A stretch of 64,000 nucleotides of DNA from contig NC_052476.1 of assembly GCF_009730915.1 (NCBI RefSeq), forward strand, positions 868,001 through 932,000, given 5' to 3'. The stretch is from Dioscorea cayenensis subsp. rotundata (lineage: Eukaryota > Streptophyta > Magnoliopsida > Dioscoreales > Dioscoreaceae). The position numbers were made by a program, and so were the translations under genes. The notes under the pieces were generated by a model. The model made no database searches, was not told where the DNA came from, and saw only the letters and a list, made by a program, of their open reading frames with translations. Of the stretch, positions 1-11,506 are shown in pieces (the first letter of the stretch is position 1; each line of letters opens with the position of its first letter).

Positions 1-733
1 CTGAGGAGAAGTGAAACATCTTTTGTCGGAGAGGTGGAGGGGAGTACCTTTCAATGAACTGAGACTCATGAGTGAAAGGTAGTTTCAGTGGAGGTTTAGC
101 TCCGTCCAAAAAGCAACGGTCATGAACTGGAGGTCTAGAGGGAATAACATTGATGTTTTTGGAGCGGCATATCTCTGCCCATGTGGTGAAGAAATGCCAG
201 AATGAAGTGCCATCTCCAACCACATGATTAAAAGAGCAACCGAGAAAAACACCATCCGCCAACACTGTTAGCTGCAGTGCGACAAGAGGAATAGAGTGAC
301 CGTCGTGATTAGTAGCACCATCATAAGGAAAGAAGGATTGGACAAAAGCAGGGACGTCAGAGAAAGGTGCAAGAACATCCTCCACTGATATTGATTGAGC
401 ATCAGCTTGAACAAACTCTGCTCCTTCATTGTTGCAGTCGATGAACACAAAGGTACCGGTGATGTTACCATCATTGTCAACTTCATGTTGGGTAGCAAGA
501 CGGCCTGCGAGAGGGTAGAAGTGGTGAAGGGTGGAGGAGAGTGAGGTTTTGAGATTGCTGATGATGTCATCGATGGACAAGGTGGGAGGAAGATTGGTGA
601 ACAGGTGGCCTTTCTGGATATACTGCGGAGAGAGCATTGCCAGATCCCATGGAGTCAAATGGCATTTCTTGTTAGCAAGGAGCATTGGTGGTGGTTCGGC
701 TTTCACCGTGCATTTGGAAATGACGGTAACCAT
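1..733 (-). CDS. BAHD acyltransferase, N-terminal half (partial)
   Basis: The reading frame starts at the ATG at 733 and stays open for 244 codons to the window edge, so the C-terminal half lies outside. BAHD enzymes move an acyl group from acyl-CoA to alcohols or amines in the cytosol during specialised metabolism. Seen here: an N-terminal segment with LTPWDLAMLSPQYIQ (residues 26-40), the family signature FYPLAGRL (72-79) and the catalytic HxxxD motif as HVVGD (H170, D174). The DFGWG motif would be in the missing part. The sequence resembles the uncharacterised-acetyltransferase clade (At3g50280-like), which is an inference from recall; the substrate cannot be told. A TATA-like stretch (RC of about 764-776) lies just upstream of the ATG. 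No intron is visible in this half. Confidence 0.9.
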   Translation of the reverse strand, partial: MVTVISKCTVKAEPPPMLLANKKCHLTPWDLAMLSPQYIQKGHLFTNLPPTLSIDDIISNLKTSLSSTLHHFYPLAGRLATQHEVDNDGNITGTFVFIDCNNEGAEFVQADAQSISVEDVLAPFSDVPAFVQSFFPYDGATNHDGHSIPLVALQLTVLADGVFLGCSFNHVVGDGTSFWHFFTTWAEICRSKNINVIPSRPPVHDRCFLDGAKPPLKLPFTHESQFIERYSPPPLRQKMFHFSS

Positions 734-811
734 TGCGGGAGATCAAGGCATAGGATAGGATGGTAACCTATTTATTGTAGGGTTTGGATATATGTTCTTA
801 TATATATATAT

Positions 812-957
812 ATATATGTTCCAGCATATATAAAATATATGTTCCCATCTACTTTTCAATGCACTCCCATCTTCTTTTTCAAAAATATATGTTCCCATCT
901 TCTTTTCAATGCACTCCCATCACTCCCATCTTCTTTTTCAAAAATATATGTTCCAGC
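812..957. repeat. short tandem duplication, about 50-59 bp units
   Basis: Two full units (835-884 and 885-943) and partial flanking units share 'atatatgttcccatct', 'ttttcaatgcactcccatc' and 'ttctttttcaaaa'. The second unit carries an extra 9-bp repeat of 'actcccatc'. The array sits about 100-220 bp upstream of the BAHD start and follows a (TA)n run at 800-817, so it is in its promoter region. Confidence 0.8.
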
Positions 958-960
958 TAG

Positions 961-2636
961 CCTAAATGCGTGGCGGCTGTTGCTCAGTCTGACCGTTTGG
1001 AGTCCGTGAAATTTCTGGGAAATTGTAGTCTGTACTTGTATTTTTTTAAACAGGAAGGAAACAGCTGGTATTTAAAATCATTTAATTTAATGTGTTTGGC
1101 AGAACTTGACTCAGTCTGGCTTGGCAAACAAGCAACTAAGTTTTGGCAATGACCTGCTTGGTTCATGCCCGTCTCTCTTTCTCCAAGAATTAAATTTTAA
1201 AATAAAGTTTTTTTTTTTTTTCTGTCCATAAGAATTAAATTTTTAAAAATAAAAGCTGGTTTAAAAGTGAACCAATGATTTAAAAATTACCTATTAGCAT
1301 TTGTTGTTCCTAAATGGCCAATAAACCCTTTTTTTTACATATTATTGGCAATCATAAGTCTAGAGTAGAACAAATTTAGAATTCCTTTCCTTTCTCTAAC
1401 CTCAAAAGATATTTTATTTATAGATTGAATTCCGTTAAGTAAATTAAAATTGCAAGTTAAGTCCAGAATATCCAAGTTTTTACAAAGGATGATAAAATAA
1501 AAGTGAATTAGTACTTTTGAATTTACATATAAAGTATTTTATTTATAGATAGAATTTAGTTAAGTGCAATGACTATGACTCTGTAGAACTATAATTCATT
1601 ATACCAAAATAAATAAATAAATAGACAGACATATAATATGTCGGATAAAATGAGAAAAGTTTAATAAGGTGAATCATTGGTAAAATACAAAGTATCTCAA
1701 TGATAATAAAAAGTAAAATAAAATTTTTGTGGTTCGATCCAAGGTCTGCTAATGGAGTGTTAGCATCTGCTTTGGCCTCTATTGCAGTAGTTGAGGTATG
1801 TATCTCTCAAAGGTGGATGGTAATTTGAACTCCGAGATGTTCAATGATGTGGACTAGGGGGTATATTTCATCTAAATGGGTGTTGAGAGATAGCCCAGTG
1901 TTGGGATGAAAAAAGAAAGGACATCTGATGGGACACCGTACCTCGAACCTGGATGACATTTTTCACTGCTATATTAATAGATCATGAAAAATTGAAAACT
2001 TAATTTAACAAGATGATTGGTTGTAAAAACACATGGATTGTTTGGAAAAAGAAAATAACCTGGATGTTCATACATAATTTTCATGTCTCTTGTAGGTTAT
2101 CATATCTCTCATGCCTTGGAGGTCGAATGGTTTTTCCTATAATAGTTGTTTGTGTTTTTTTATCTTTTCCTATAATGGTTTTTCCTATAATGGTTGTATA
2201 GTTTTTAATGGTTTTTATGTTCATCCTTCTCTTTTGTTTTGTTTTGTTTTTTTTACTTTTATTATTCTTGCTTGTGTTTTATTTTTCTTCTTTCTTTTTT
2301 CTACCTGTGATATTATTCTTGTTTATTTATTTATTTTATTTTTCTTTTTATATTTTTTTATATTACTTTTATTGTAGTTAATTATTCCCTCACATTCTTA
2401 TTCTTTTTTTTTTTTTCTTCTTGTAGCTAAATTCAAAAATATAAAATCATTTTTAGTAAATTTGGCCAAACTTTGACCCTCAACTACTGCTGTGAAACGG
2501 AGTTGCACCTACAATCTCTCATTTGGGAGAAAAAAATGAGTAACCACTCTCTTATTGTGGAGAATGAATGTATAAATTCTTGAATGTTATTATTTAAATT
2601 TTTGTATTTACATGTTAAAATATTAATTTCTAATTT
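961..2636. other. AT-rich intergenic stretch without a recognisable gene
   Basis: The sequence is AT-rich with homopolymer runs and a T-rich tract at about 2110-2440. Short open frames here translate to low-complexity F/L/I-rich peptides and are not credible genes. The piece at about 1735-1960 has less biased composition and could be a retroelement remnant, but I see no domain in it. Confidence 0.6.
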
Positions 2637-3050
2637 TTTTTTTTGAAAAATGTGGATAAACCACGGCTTTATTGAAATAGCAAAGGATACAGTAGAACAG
2701 TCCTCTCACCAGAGGTGAGGAACAAAACTAAGTACAACATAACAATAACGTACGAGAAAACGAGGAAAAGCCAAAGATAAAAGCTGGACAGACGAAAAAC
2801 ACCGTCTGGATCATCAGGCCTGTCCAGTCAGATAGGTGTAGGGACTACTCCTGTGCTACATCTGGATATTGATCGCCAGAATGAGTGGAGACTATGGCAC
2901 TAAGGAAATTGAGGGAGCGCTTGATTCGTAAGGATGCCTCGGAGAGAGATTGCTGGTTACGGTCAGAAGCTAAAGAAAACCAAGAGAGCAGCATGTTAGC
3001 AGATTTAAAAATAATAGTGTAGAACGATAAAACATTAAGTTGAAAAATAC
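2637..3050 (-). mobile_element. 3' tail of a LINE (L1-like) remnant
   Basis: On the minus strand the segment ends in a polyadenylation-like 'aataaag' followed by 'ccgtggtttatccac', then 'tttttcaaaaaaaa'. That is the typical look of a plant L1 3' end. Upstream there is about 400 bp of non-AT-rich, non-coding sequence consistent with a LINE 3' UTR. No reverse transcriptase or endonuclease frame is present, so it would be a short 5'-truncated copy. Assignment is from sequence style only. Confidence 0.45.
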
Positions 3051-4004
3051 GGATATTCCGTTCAATAACTTGATATGCTCAAGTCTATTAACGTAAAAAT
3101 GAATAACTTGATCTGAAGAAAACATTATTGCAACACTTCATCAAGATTCACATGTAATTTACACATGCAGAGCCTTGAGTTTTGCATGACGGAGACTGAT
3201 TGGATGGAAATAAAGGAATGATTGAAAGAAAGAGAGTTTGATGCAAGGATCTTCTTTCCTTCTCATGAGGAAATGAAACATGTACAGTATCTTCTCTATG
3301 ACAATTCAACAACTTGCCATCCAATCGGTCATTCTACCGAACTCTGTTTTTCTTTCAGTCATTCTTTCTCTGTCCAAGCAATCAGCCTCAATCTTGTAAA
3401 ACTCAATAAACATGGCTTATTTCTGAATCTTGAGGGGTTGTACTAATTTTTTTTTAATAAATTTATTTATTTTTAAAATTAACATGTAATGTGAGGGGAA
3501 TTTTTTTAAAATACCTCGTGTTTGCTTGTTTATTAATTCCGAATTTGTAGTTTGAGTTATAACACTAAACCAATAATCTAGATGGTTTGCAAAAAAAAAT
3601 GGCAAAATGTTTAACTCCGTTAATTTAAATTTACTTTTTATCTTTATTTATATTATTAAAATACGTATTAATTAAAAATCATTCAGGTCTACCTCCAATT
3701 ATAACTTAAATGGTTTTTAATTACTATACAAATAAGTATAAATAGTTTTTAATAGTGCATGTTTTACTAATGTAAATAAAGATAAAAGTTTTAAACTACA
3801 ATGTAATAAAGTGTCACAACTCAAATCACAAAATTCCAATGACTTAGAGTTAAGCCACAAAATACTTAAACAAAATTTTACTTCTTATAAAATAGGCTGG
3901 TGGATATCAGATTATTTATAATCTAAAAGAAATGTAACGTGTAATGATTTTTTATAGTATGATAAAAAGCTTTAATAAATTTTGGTTGATAACAAAGACA
4001 CACA
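3051..4004. other. AT-rich spacer, nothing recognised
   Basis: No coding frame, RNA gene or clear repeat was found between the LINE-like tail and the broken sulfotransferase. Confidence 0.6.
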
Positions 4005-6233
4005 GGTCTAGAACTGCCATTATTATCCTTGTTTACCTCAAGCTAGCTCTCTAAAGTTGTCAAAGCTACAAAGCTTTACAATGTCCCTCTACTACTCCAT
4101 CTTTTTCTTCCTCCATGGAAAAAGGATATCCCATGAACTCAGCCAGTTTTCTCAAATGACTTATTGGATCCTCCATCATCTCCTCATATTTCAAGAAGAG
4201 CACCTTCTCAGGTCTTCTCTTGCTCTCCTTCCAGTAACCCAGAACATGGTCCCAGAAGGAGCCAACATGAGATATCCCTTGGGAGAACAGTTGGAATGCC
4301 TTGATGAGATCCAATCTTTCACTCTTGTCTTCAGTACTCAAACTAACCCTTAACCTCTCAGCGAAGTGCCACAATGACACAAATGTATCCTTGGGATCAT
4401 GGCAGATATAAACAATGCGGCATCTTAATTAGAGCACTCTGCTGTAGTAAAGAGGCAGGTAAATGAGTGGCAAAAATGGTGGGAGATGGTAAGATGTTGA
4501 GATCAGGGATTGTGCGGTGAGAGAAGAGAAGTTCAAGAAAAGGGACACATTAATAGGGAGTGCTGGTGAGAAGAGGATCGTTGGAGAAGGAGGAGTGATG
4601 GTGTAAGGTGGCGAAGGAGAGAGCTTTTAACCATGAGGTGCCTGATTTAGTGCTGGTAACAAGAAGGATGTCAGAGGGAATAGGATTGAAGTGGGATTGG
4701 ATGGCCATGTAATATATCCAGGAAGCAACTGTTGGAGAAGATGAAGATTATCAGTATCAAAAAGGATACTGAACTTCTTTCTCTGTTTGATGAAATGCCA
4801 GGGGAGAGAAAGAGATAAGTAGAAGCAAAGGAAATAATGGACTTTTCAAAGATATCCAACTGACCAACCAGTCATCCTCTCTTCCATTCATATATATATA
4901 TAATAAATCAAAAAGTAACTCCACTAACAATCTAGCTATTGGCCAGCACACACAACCAGAGATATGGTCTCCACTAACTCATTAAATTAATACTTAAAAT
5001 ACTCAAAAGATGCAACATAAGTCAAAGATATTAATTAAGCTTCTCTTAAGACCCCGAATCGGCTAATTTATTAAAATATTGCTTTTTTTTTAATTATTTC
5101 CTTAAATGCGCATTTCCGTAATTATTTACGGAAATGCGTATTTTATATTTTTTTATTATTATTTTTTAAACAGCCGGTCCCACTCTAATTTTTTAATATT
5201 TAAATTTAATTTTTTAAAAAAACAGAGGGGCCCGTTATTTTTTTAATATTAAGTTTTTATTTTTTAAAAACTGCATGGTCCCGATAGTTTTTAAAATTAA
5301 AAACATTTACATTCAGACCCTTATAATTTTTAAATTAATTTTTCTAACTAATTTATTTTTCTACAAACCTACTATGTATTTTTCTTTTCATCTAATTATA
5401 ATAGATTTCATTAATAATTTAAATAAATAATTTTTAATATTTTTCAAATCATAAGGGGTTGTTGGGATGAATTATTGGGCTGGTAATTGAGTACCTCGGC
5501 ATTCATGAGGCCGATTGGATGAAATTGATCTTGACCAGTCCATTTGTTGGGTGGAGGCTCATATAAACGCCTCCAAATTCTTCTAAAATATTAAAATTAT
5601 TTATATAAATTATTAACAGATAGGGTTATAATTAGATGAAAGTAAAATAACATAGTAGGTTTGAGAAAAATAAATTATGAAAAAAAATTAATGAAAATTA
5701 TGGGATTGAATGTGAATTGCTTTTTCAATTTAAAAACTATCGGGACCGCGTAGTTTTAAAAATAAAAACAATATTAAAAATAACGGGCCCCTCTGTTAAA
5801 AATTAAATTTAAATATTAAAAATTAGAGTGGGACCGGCTGTTTAAAAATAATAATATAGAATGCGCATTTCCGTAAATAATTACGGAAATGCGCATTTAA
5901 AGAAATAATTTAAAAAAAAGCAATATTTTAATAAATTAGCCCCCCGAATCCAGCTGCCATGCTTCGCTTCAATCCTTCTATCCTCCTCGACTGCAGCCAA
6001 TGCACGACCCAACTCCACACCGTCTTCAATCAGCATCAACTGCAACTTGGTGGGCATCCAAAAGGATCTGTAGTGTTGGAGCTTAAATGGTGACCAGTCA
6101 TGGAGGATGGGAAGCTGGGAGATGAGCTTTTCATTGGAGTCGTAGATTTGTTCATCTTGTTCAATGTCTTCCTGGGTTCTTGATGAAAGGAAGCACTGGG
6201 AGAAAGGTGGTGCATAATTATTTGGTAAGGTTG
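4005..6233 (-). pseudogene. cytosolic sulfotransferase pseudogene, split by a transposon
   Basis: This is a decayed paralogue of the intact sulfotransferase at 13370-14446, on the same strand. The N-terminal part starts at the ATG at 6233 and matches down to the residues before 'FWMPT' (about 6055). Homology resumes at 4706 with MAIQSHFNP and runs to about 4010, where it stops, so the C-terminus with the GxxGDW motif is missing. Between the two halves lie a Mutator-like element and about 460 bp of unrelated sequence. Disabling changes: an in-frame TAA after 'LLTSTPY', a net 4-bp insertion in the 'aattaag' stretch near 4425, and an extra G near 4083. The PAPS-binding loop is degenerate (TSTKSGTSW instead of TNPKSGTTW), while the HLP catalytic region and YEEMMEDP remain readable. 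Non-functional as an enzyme. Confidence 0.9.
5061..5941. mobile_element. Mutator-like (MULE) non-autonomous element with long terminal inverted repeats
   Basis: The 881-bp element starts GGCTAATTTATT and ends with its reverse complement. It is flanked by a perfect 9-bp direct repeat CCCCGAATC (5052-5060 and 5942-5950). A 9-bp target duplication with long inverted repeats is the hallmark of Mutator-like elements. The inverted arms are about 320-345 bp (about 5061-5405 and 5625-5941) and diverged by many small indels, with a unique core of about 220 bp. No transposase frame is present. The element lies inside the broken sulfotransferase. Class is inferred from structure. Confidence 0.88.
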
Positions 6234-6646
6234 CCATGAAAAACTTGCCAGATATGAAGAGATAAGCAGACAGAGAAATATATAGAGAGGAAACAAATTG
6301 ACTGAGAGAAATGCAGACGGATTTATTATTTATTAAATAAAATGATAATATTCGTGAATTAAACATTGGATATTGGATTTTTAGAAAGCTAAATTTAGCC
6401 AAATAAATGTCCCCATAAACGGACAGCAGCGTGGCCTTAAAAACCACGGAGAACATTATTAATATTGACGAGGATTGTGGTTGATGGGTTTGCGTTCAGT
6501 TGACATTTTTTTTTGAATAATAGACGACAAACACCCCTTTTTATGAATATAAACTATACCAAACAGTGTTGTAGCCAGCGATGTACAATGTATGTACAGT
6601 ACAAGAATAATATAAGAATCCCGGGATGAACAGTGTATGAACAGAA
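6234..6646. other. upstream region of the sulfotransferase pseudogene
   Basis: This is the former promoter and leader of the broken gene. A frame continues upstream of the ATG at 6233 but lacks family similarity. No intact promoter element was singled out. Confidence 0.4.
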
Positions 6647-6892
6647 AGTCCCTATATTTTAATCACTCTAATATAGTCAATATGCCCTTTTGTCCCTCCA
6701 ATATAATTTGTCCTTATGAAGTCCCTATATTTTAACATTTGAGAAATATAAATCCCTCTTAAGGATCTCATATGGACAAATTATATTAGAAGGAGGGACT
6801 TATATTTCACAAAATGTTAAAATAGAGGGATTTCCTATGGACAAACTATGTTAGAGGGACCAAAGAGGCAGATTGACTAAATTAGAGGGACT
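6647..6892. repeat. fold-back (hairpin) MITE-like repeat
   Basis: Two arms of about 120 bp are near reverse complements, centred at about 6770. The left arm begins 'agtccctatattttaa' and the right arm ends with 'ttagagggact', and the motif for 'tccctctattttaacattt' occurs in both. The RNA would fold into a long imperfect hairpin. No coding capacity or clear target duplication was found. Confidence 0.8.
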
Positions 6893-7919
6893 AAATAAGG
6901 TATTCTACAAAAAAAAAATGCTAAATTGGCATTTTTTAGTCTACTGTTGGATTAACACAGAGGCAATGAAATTTTACTGACAATTAGATAACTGAATAAT
7001 AAATAAATTTTCTATTTTTTACCTTACCCAATTCAAACTCCTTGATCATCAAAATGCCCATAAATCTTCAAGTTTTACAAAGAAATATTACAAACTACAG
7101 ATGTATAAAATCTAAAATTTTGCATGTACTTAACTAACATCAAAATTTATAATTTTTATATTTTACTTTCCTCCAAATGTTGTCCCTAAGATCACTAAAA
7201 TTAGAGAGAGATTTCTACTATTTCCAAAGACAAAAATCTGAAACTTATCAAATAAAATCAACTATCAATTTCTCTCTCTCTAAGGCAAGTTTACAACCAC
7301 TTATAAGTCATACCAACATAATCATAGTTTTTGTGGTATAGACAGAGACAAGAGGTTGGTGATTACAGTAGTCTGATTCAATTTAAACATAAATAAGCAT
7401 ACTAATAAGATGAGCTAGACAAAGAACATGATTGAAAGCTACAACTACAAAGGAATACATCAATACACATTTAGCAGTTCAAAATTAGAAACGATAAAAG
7501 ATATCATATTGGAAACCCCCAACACAATCAAAAACCAAGAACAGAGTAACTAATACATACCATCAAATAAAATTAAGATCCATCCTTTGATTAAATCCTG
7601 CCTCACGCATCTGTATACTACTCACATTAGAGGCTTCCTGAACCTCATCACTAGCACCCCCATGTAATGAAAGAAGGGAGAATAGGGTTTTGGTACCAAT
7701 GTTAGGGAGATTGGGTGATTGAGACTACAGAACCAGATAATCGAAAGATTATTTTTCTTCTAAAGGATAAGACCAAAGTTAATCAAAATTTAAAATTAAA
7801 AAATAATTAAAAACTTAAAATTTGAAAAATACATCTTTGTTGGATACTTATGTGAGTCCAAAGCCTATATATTATATAATCCAGTATCCTGCAGGATTAT
7901 TATCAGCTGTGATGTAGTT
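6893..7919. other. AT-rich spacer, nothing recognised
   Basis: No gene-like frame was found. It runs up to the truncated Copia internal region. Confidence 0.55.
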
Positions 7920-7976
7920 TTTCATAAAGAAATTTGATGGAACTAGGAGGCAGGTCATGAAAGGGTACCTACCATC

Positions 7977-9726
7977 ATGGTTGAGGAGGAAGCTGGAGTA
8001 TTTCCTGAAGTGTCAAGTGATGTCTTCAATTTTGGAACATCATCTACTGGGGAGCCTAATCGAGTGAGACAAGCAAGTGCGAGCTCAGAACGTGAACCTG
8101 CAAGCACTAGTGCTGCATCAACAGAAGAATCACCACCCATTCGTACCAGACTTATAGCTGACATTTATAATGCGTGTACATTTGCACTTCATGTAGTTGA
8201 CCTTGTTGATTTTAGTGAAGCTGTGAAGAGAAAGGAGTGGCAGAAGGCTATGGATGCTGAAATGGAGGCTACCACAAGCAACAGCACATGGAAACTGTTT
8301 GAACTACCAGCAGGGAAGAAAGCAGTAGGGCTCAAGTGGATATACAAGACTAAATTGAATGCAGAGGGCCAAATTTAGAAACTCAAGGCAAGGGTGATGG
8401 CCAAAGGTATTCTCAGCAGCATGGTGTTGACTATGATGAAGTGTTCTCCCCTGTAGCTCGTCTTGAGACAATGAGATTAGTGTTGGCACTTGCAGCTCAG
8501 TTTGGATGGAAGGCTTTTCATTTTGATGTGAAATCAGCCTTCTTAAATAGAGAAATACTTGAAGATGTATATGTCTCACAACCTAATGGATGTATAGTAG
8601 TAGGCAAAGAGCACTTTGTGTACAAATTAAACAAAGCTCTCTACGGCCTGAAGCAGGCGCCAAGGGCTTGGTATTCAAAAATCGATCAGCATTTCAGAAA
8701 TTTGGGTTTTATTAGAACCGAAAGTGAGCATACTCTCTACAGGAAGCAAGGAAAGGATAGGGAGTCTCTACTGTTAAGCTTATACGTTGATGATATTATC
8801 TACACTAGTTCATCATCAGTGATGATTGAAGTATTCAAAGGAGAGATGATACAATCCTTCAGCATGACTGATTTGGGTTTAATGAGCTTTTTTCTTGGGC
8901 TTGAGGTAGTACACAAATCAAATGGTATCTTTATATGTCAAAGAAGTTATATTGATGATTTGGTACACATTAAATATGAAGCAATGTAAGTCAATATCTA
9001 CTCCAATGGCATTGAATGAGAAGTTACAAGAAGGTGCATGGCAGTGAAGAGTTCTCTGATCCAAGGCTGTTCAGAAGCCTAATTTGGAAGCTTCTCTACA
9101 TCACACATGCCCGTCCTGATATTGTGTTATTGAGATTCATGAGTCAACCTAGAGATGTTCATTTCTGTGCTGCTAAACGGGTGGTAAGGTATCTTGCAGG
9201 ATCAAAGAATTTTGGTCTCTAGTATTCATTTGGAGATGAAGGAGTGCTGGAAGCGTTCCCTGATAGCGACTGGGGTAGATCTAGAGCTGATCGCAAGAGC
9301 ACGTCTGGCATGCTGTGTCGTTTGGAATCCAGTGTAGTCTCATGGGGTTCCAAGAAACAAGAGGTAGTCGCACTGTCTACCGAGGCCGAGTACATATCGT
9401 GTACTGCCACTGCGTGCAAGATTGTGCAATTTAGAAGAGTCTTGCATGACTGTGGAGTTACTCATACACAACCGATGAAGCTATGGTGTGATAACATCTC
9501 TGCGATTGCTGTTGCAAAGAATCTGTCACACCAAGGGAGGACGCAGCATAGTGACGTGCGCTTCCACTTCATTCATGGACTGAAAACTGATGGAGTGATC
9601 ACATTTGGCCACTGCTGCAATGAGGATCAACTTGAGGACATCTTCACCAAGCCATTGACTATTGAGAAGCATGTGAAATTCAGAAGACAACTTGGACTGC
9701 GTGAGCTTCAATCAAGGGGGTGTTGA
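7977..9726 (+). pseudogene. Ty1/Copia polyprotein remnant (reverse transcriptase and RNase H)
   Basis: This is the 3' part of a Copia pol gene. In order: a linker and RT start with 'WQKAMDAEMEA' and 'GLKWIYKTK' (to 8378); RT core from 8441 with 'FDVKSAFLN', 'YGLKQAPRAWY' and the catalytic YVDD box ('LYVDDIIY' near 8794); and RNase H from 9244 with 'DSDWG', 'STSG', 'LSTEAEY' and 'EDIFTKPL'. Breaks: an in-frame TAG at about 8377, a frameshift near 8395-8410, a TAA at about 8987, and a TAG at 9220. Gag, protease and integrase are absent, so the copy is 5' truncated and cannot move by itself. A purine-rich tract before 9721 fits the polypurine primer site. Confidence 0.93.
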
Positions 9727-10230
9727 TGGTGATTGAACACATGGTTGGTGCTGGCGGTGGTTGGCCGGATCGGGGTGTAGCATGGTGCTCAGTGTGGCAC
9801 TATTCACGTATGGGGATGGTCATGTATGGGTATTAGTGTGTTGTCTGTGTGTGTATGGTGTGTTATGAGAGAGCATCAATGTGGGTGTATCTCTCTGTCT
9901 GTACCCAGCCAATCGGCATGGGTTTAGTGGAGTGGTGTGACCAATAGCTGATCATGCGTATCCAGTGTCCAATGGTAAGTTAGTGTTGACTGTGTTTTGT
10001 CTGTAACTTTATCACTATAAAAGTATTGAAGAGCAGGATGCTCATGGGTTGGCAAACTCTTTTGAAAAGTCCATCCACTAGAAGCCTTCCCACTTTTCCT
10101 CTCAAAAGTTGAGCTATCTGAAGGGCATTTATTCAAACACTTTGTTCTTCAGAGTCTGTGAGCTAGTATTTCATCAAACACTTGGTCAGGGATTGAGTTT
10201 GGTGCTTCGTCTTCATCTCGTCTACCAACA
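9721..10230 (+). mobile_element. 3' LTR of the truncated Copia element
   Basis: The LTR begins TGTTGATGG directly after the polypurine tract 'aatcaaggggg' and ends at 'taccaaca'. Its ends form the inverted pair TGTTG/CAACA and it is about 510 bp long. A TATA-like 'ctataaaagt' at 10015-10024 is a plausible LTR promoter. No matching 5' LTR lies in the window, so a target duplication cannot be tested. The right end abuts HIPP-derived coding sequence. The right boundary is inferred from the TG...CA rule. Confidence 0.75.
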
Positions 10231-10831
10231 CTGTCCAAACTCCCAAACCCTAACCCTGATCATAATCCAAATCCTAATCCCACCCCCAATTCCAACCCAC
10301 CTCCATCCGAGAAACCTAGCGATCCTCTGGCGAACCCTGACCCCAAATCCACTCCTGACCCCACTCCCGCTTCCACTCCTGCTCCGGAACCCGCCGATGA
10401 AGCTCCGGTGAAGCCCAATCCCGACGAACCCAACCCCTCATCCTCACCACCCGAAACCCCCACCGATACCGCCGTCGCCGGCACCATCACCGACCCAGCC
10501 GCCGGTACAAAGAAGAAGAAAACGAAGAAGCTGACATCGTGCCCACCGCGCCGCTAGTGGCGAAGTAGACCCCGAAGACGAGGAGGAGCCTGATCAGGCT
10601 GCAACAGCCACACCACCTCCCGCGCACGTGCCGGTGGTAAGCTACAGCACGACGTACCCTAGCATGAGCAGCTACGGTGAGGCGTACTATGCGTCGGTGC
10701 TTGTGCACAATAACTACTACTTGCAAGCGCCGCCGTATCACCCCGATGCTTACTACGGTCACCGCGTTGAACGCCAGGAGTCGTACGATTATTTTAGCAA
10801 GGAGAACCCTAATGCTTGTGGAGTTTTGTGA
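10231..10831 (+). pseudogene. HIPP (heavy-metal-associated isoprenylated plant protein) 3' fragment
   Basis: Right after the LTR a frame codes for a Pro/Asn-rich linker ending in 'AAGTKKKKTKK' and a stop at about 10557. A +1 frame then continues with 'GEVDPEDEEEPDQ', 'VVSYSTTYPSMSSYGEAYYA' and the C-terminus 'YFSKENPNACGVL'. The last four residues CGVL form a CaaX box ending in Leu (a geranylgeranylation-type signal by the usual rule), and 'ENPNAC' just before it is typical of HIPPs. The metal-binding HMA domains, which are N-terminal in the family, are missing because the retrotransposon occupies that side. One frameshift around 10530-10560 separates the linker and tail. Most likely a dead 3' remnant; an undetected intron could explain the frame change but not the lost HMA part. 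Confidence 0.8.
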
Positions 10832-11506
10832 TTGAGCTTGCTTGCTTTCTTTCTTGCATGCTTTTGCATGGCAATGGCCAATATTTTGATTTAGGGTTAG
10901 AGTAATGCGTCTAGTTGTATGTATGGGGTATATGGAAGTTGTTTGTTTCATTGTTGTGTATATTGATAATTTGATACTACTACTTGCTCAAGGGAAAGAG
11001 GGTTTTGATGTCTAGAGTACATTCCTCTTTGCTTTCTTGTTTTAAGGTTGTATTTACATTGGGAATGTATTTTGGGTTAGTTTTTGGTTTAAAATATATT
11101 TGATGAAGTACAAATAATTTAAAATATCAACAGGTTTATCTTAATTGTAGAAGTTTAAATGGTTTAACCAAGTGATATTGAGTTCAAATTTTTGTATATA
11201 TGAAAAATATCTGATGAGTTTTATTTTTTAATTATTTATTTATTTTTATAATACAGGTAAAATATTTTTATATATTTTAAATCATTAATTCTAATTTAGA
11301 AGGGAGTCGTTCAACCTTTGGGAGTCAATATGTTATTACTCAATTATTGATTATATATATATATTTAGATTTTAGAAGTTTTTGTGACAACTTTAATTAT
11401 TTTACAAAACTCAAATATAGCAGTTAATGGAGTATATAAGTAGAAATAGAATAATGCAGAGGTGAGGTGGTAGATGTGATGGCAAAACATTAGGTGGTTC
11501 AGTAAT
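10832..11506. other. former 3' UTR of HIPP followed by AT-rich spacer
   Basis: T-rich 3'-UTR-like sequence follows the stop codon. Nothing else was recognised. Confidence 0.5.

Noticed and set aside
268-758. Open frames on both strands near the BAHD gene
   Set aside because: They overlap the continuous BAHD frame, which carries FYPLAGRL and HVVGD; the others have no motif and are shadows.
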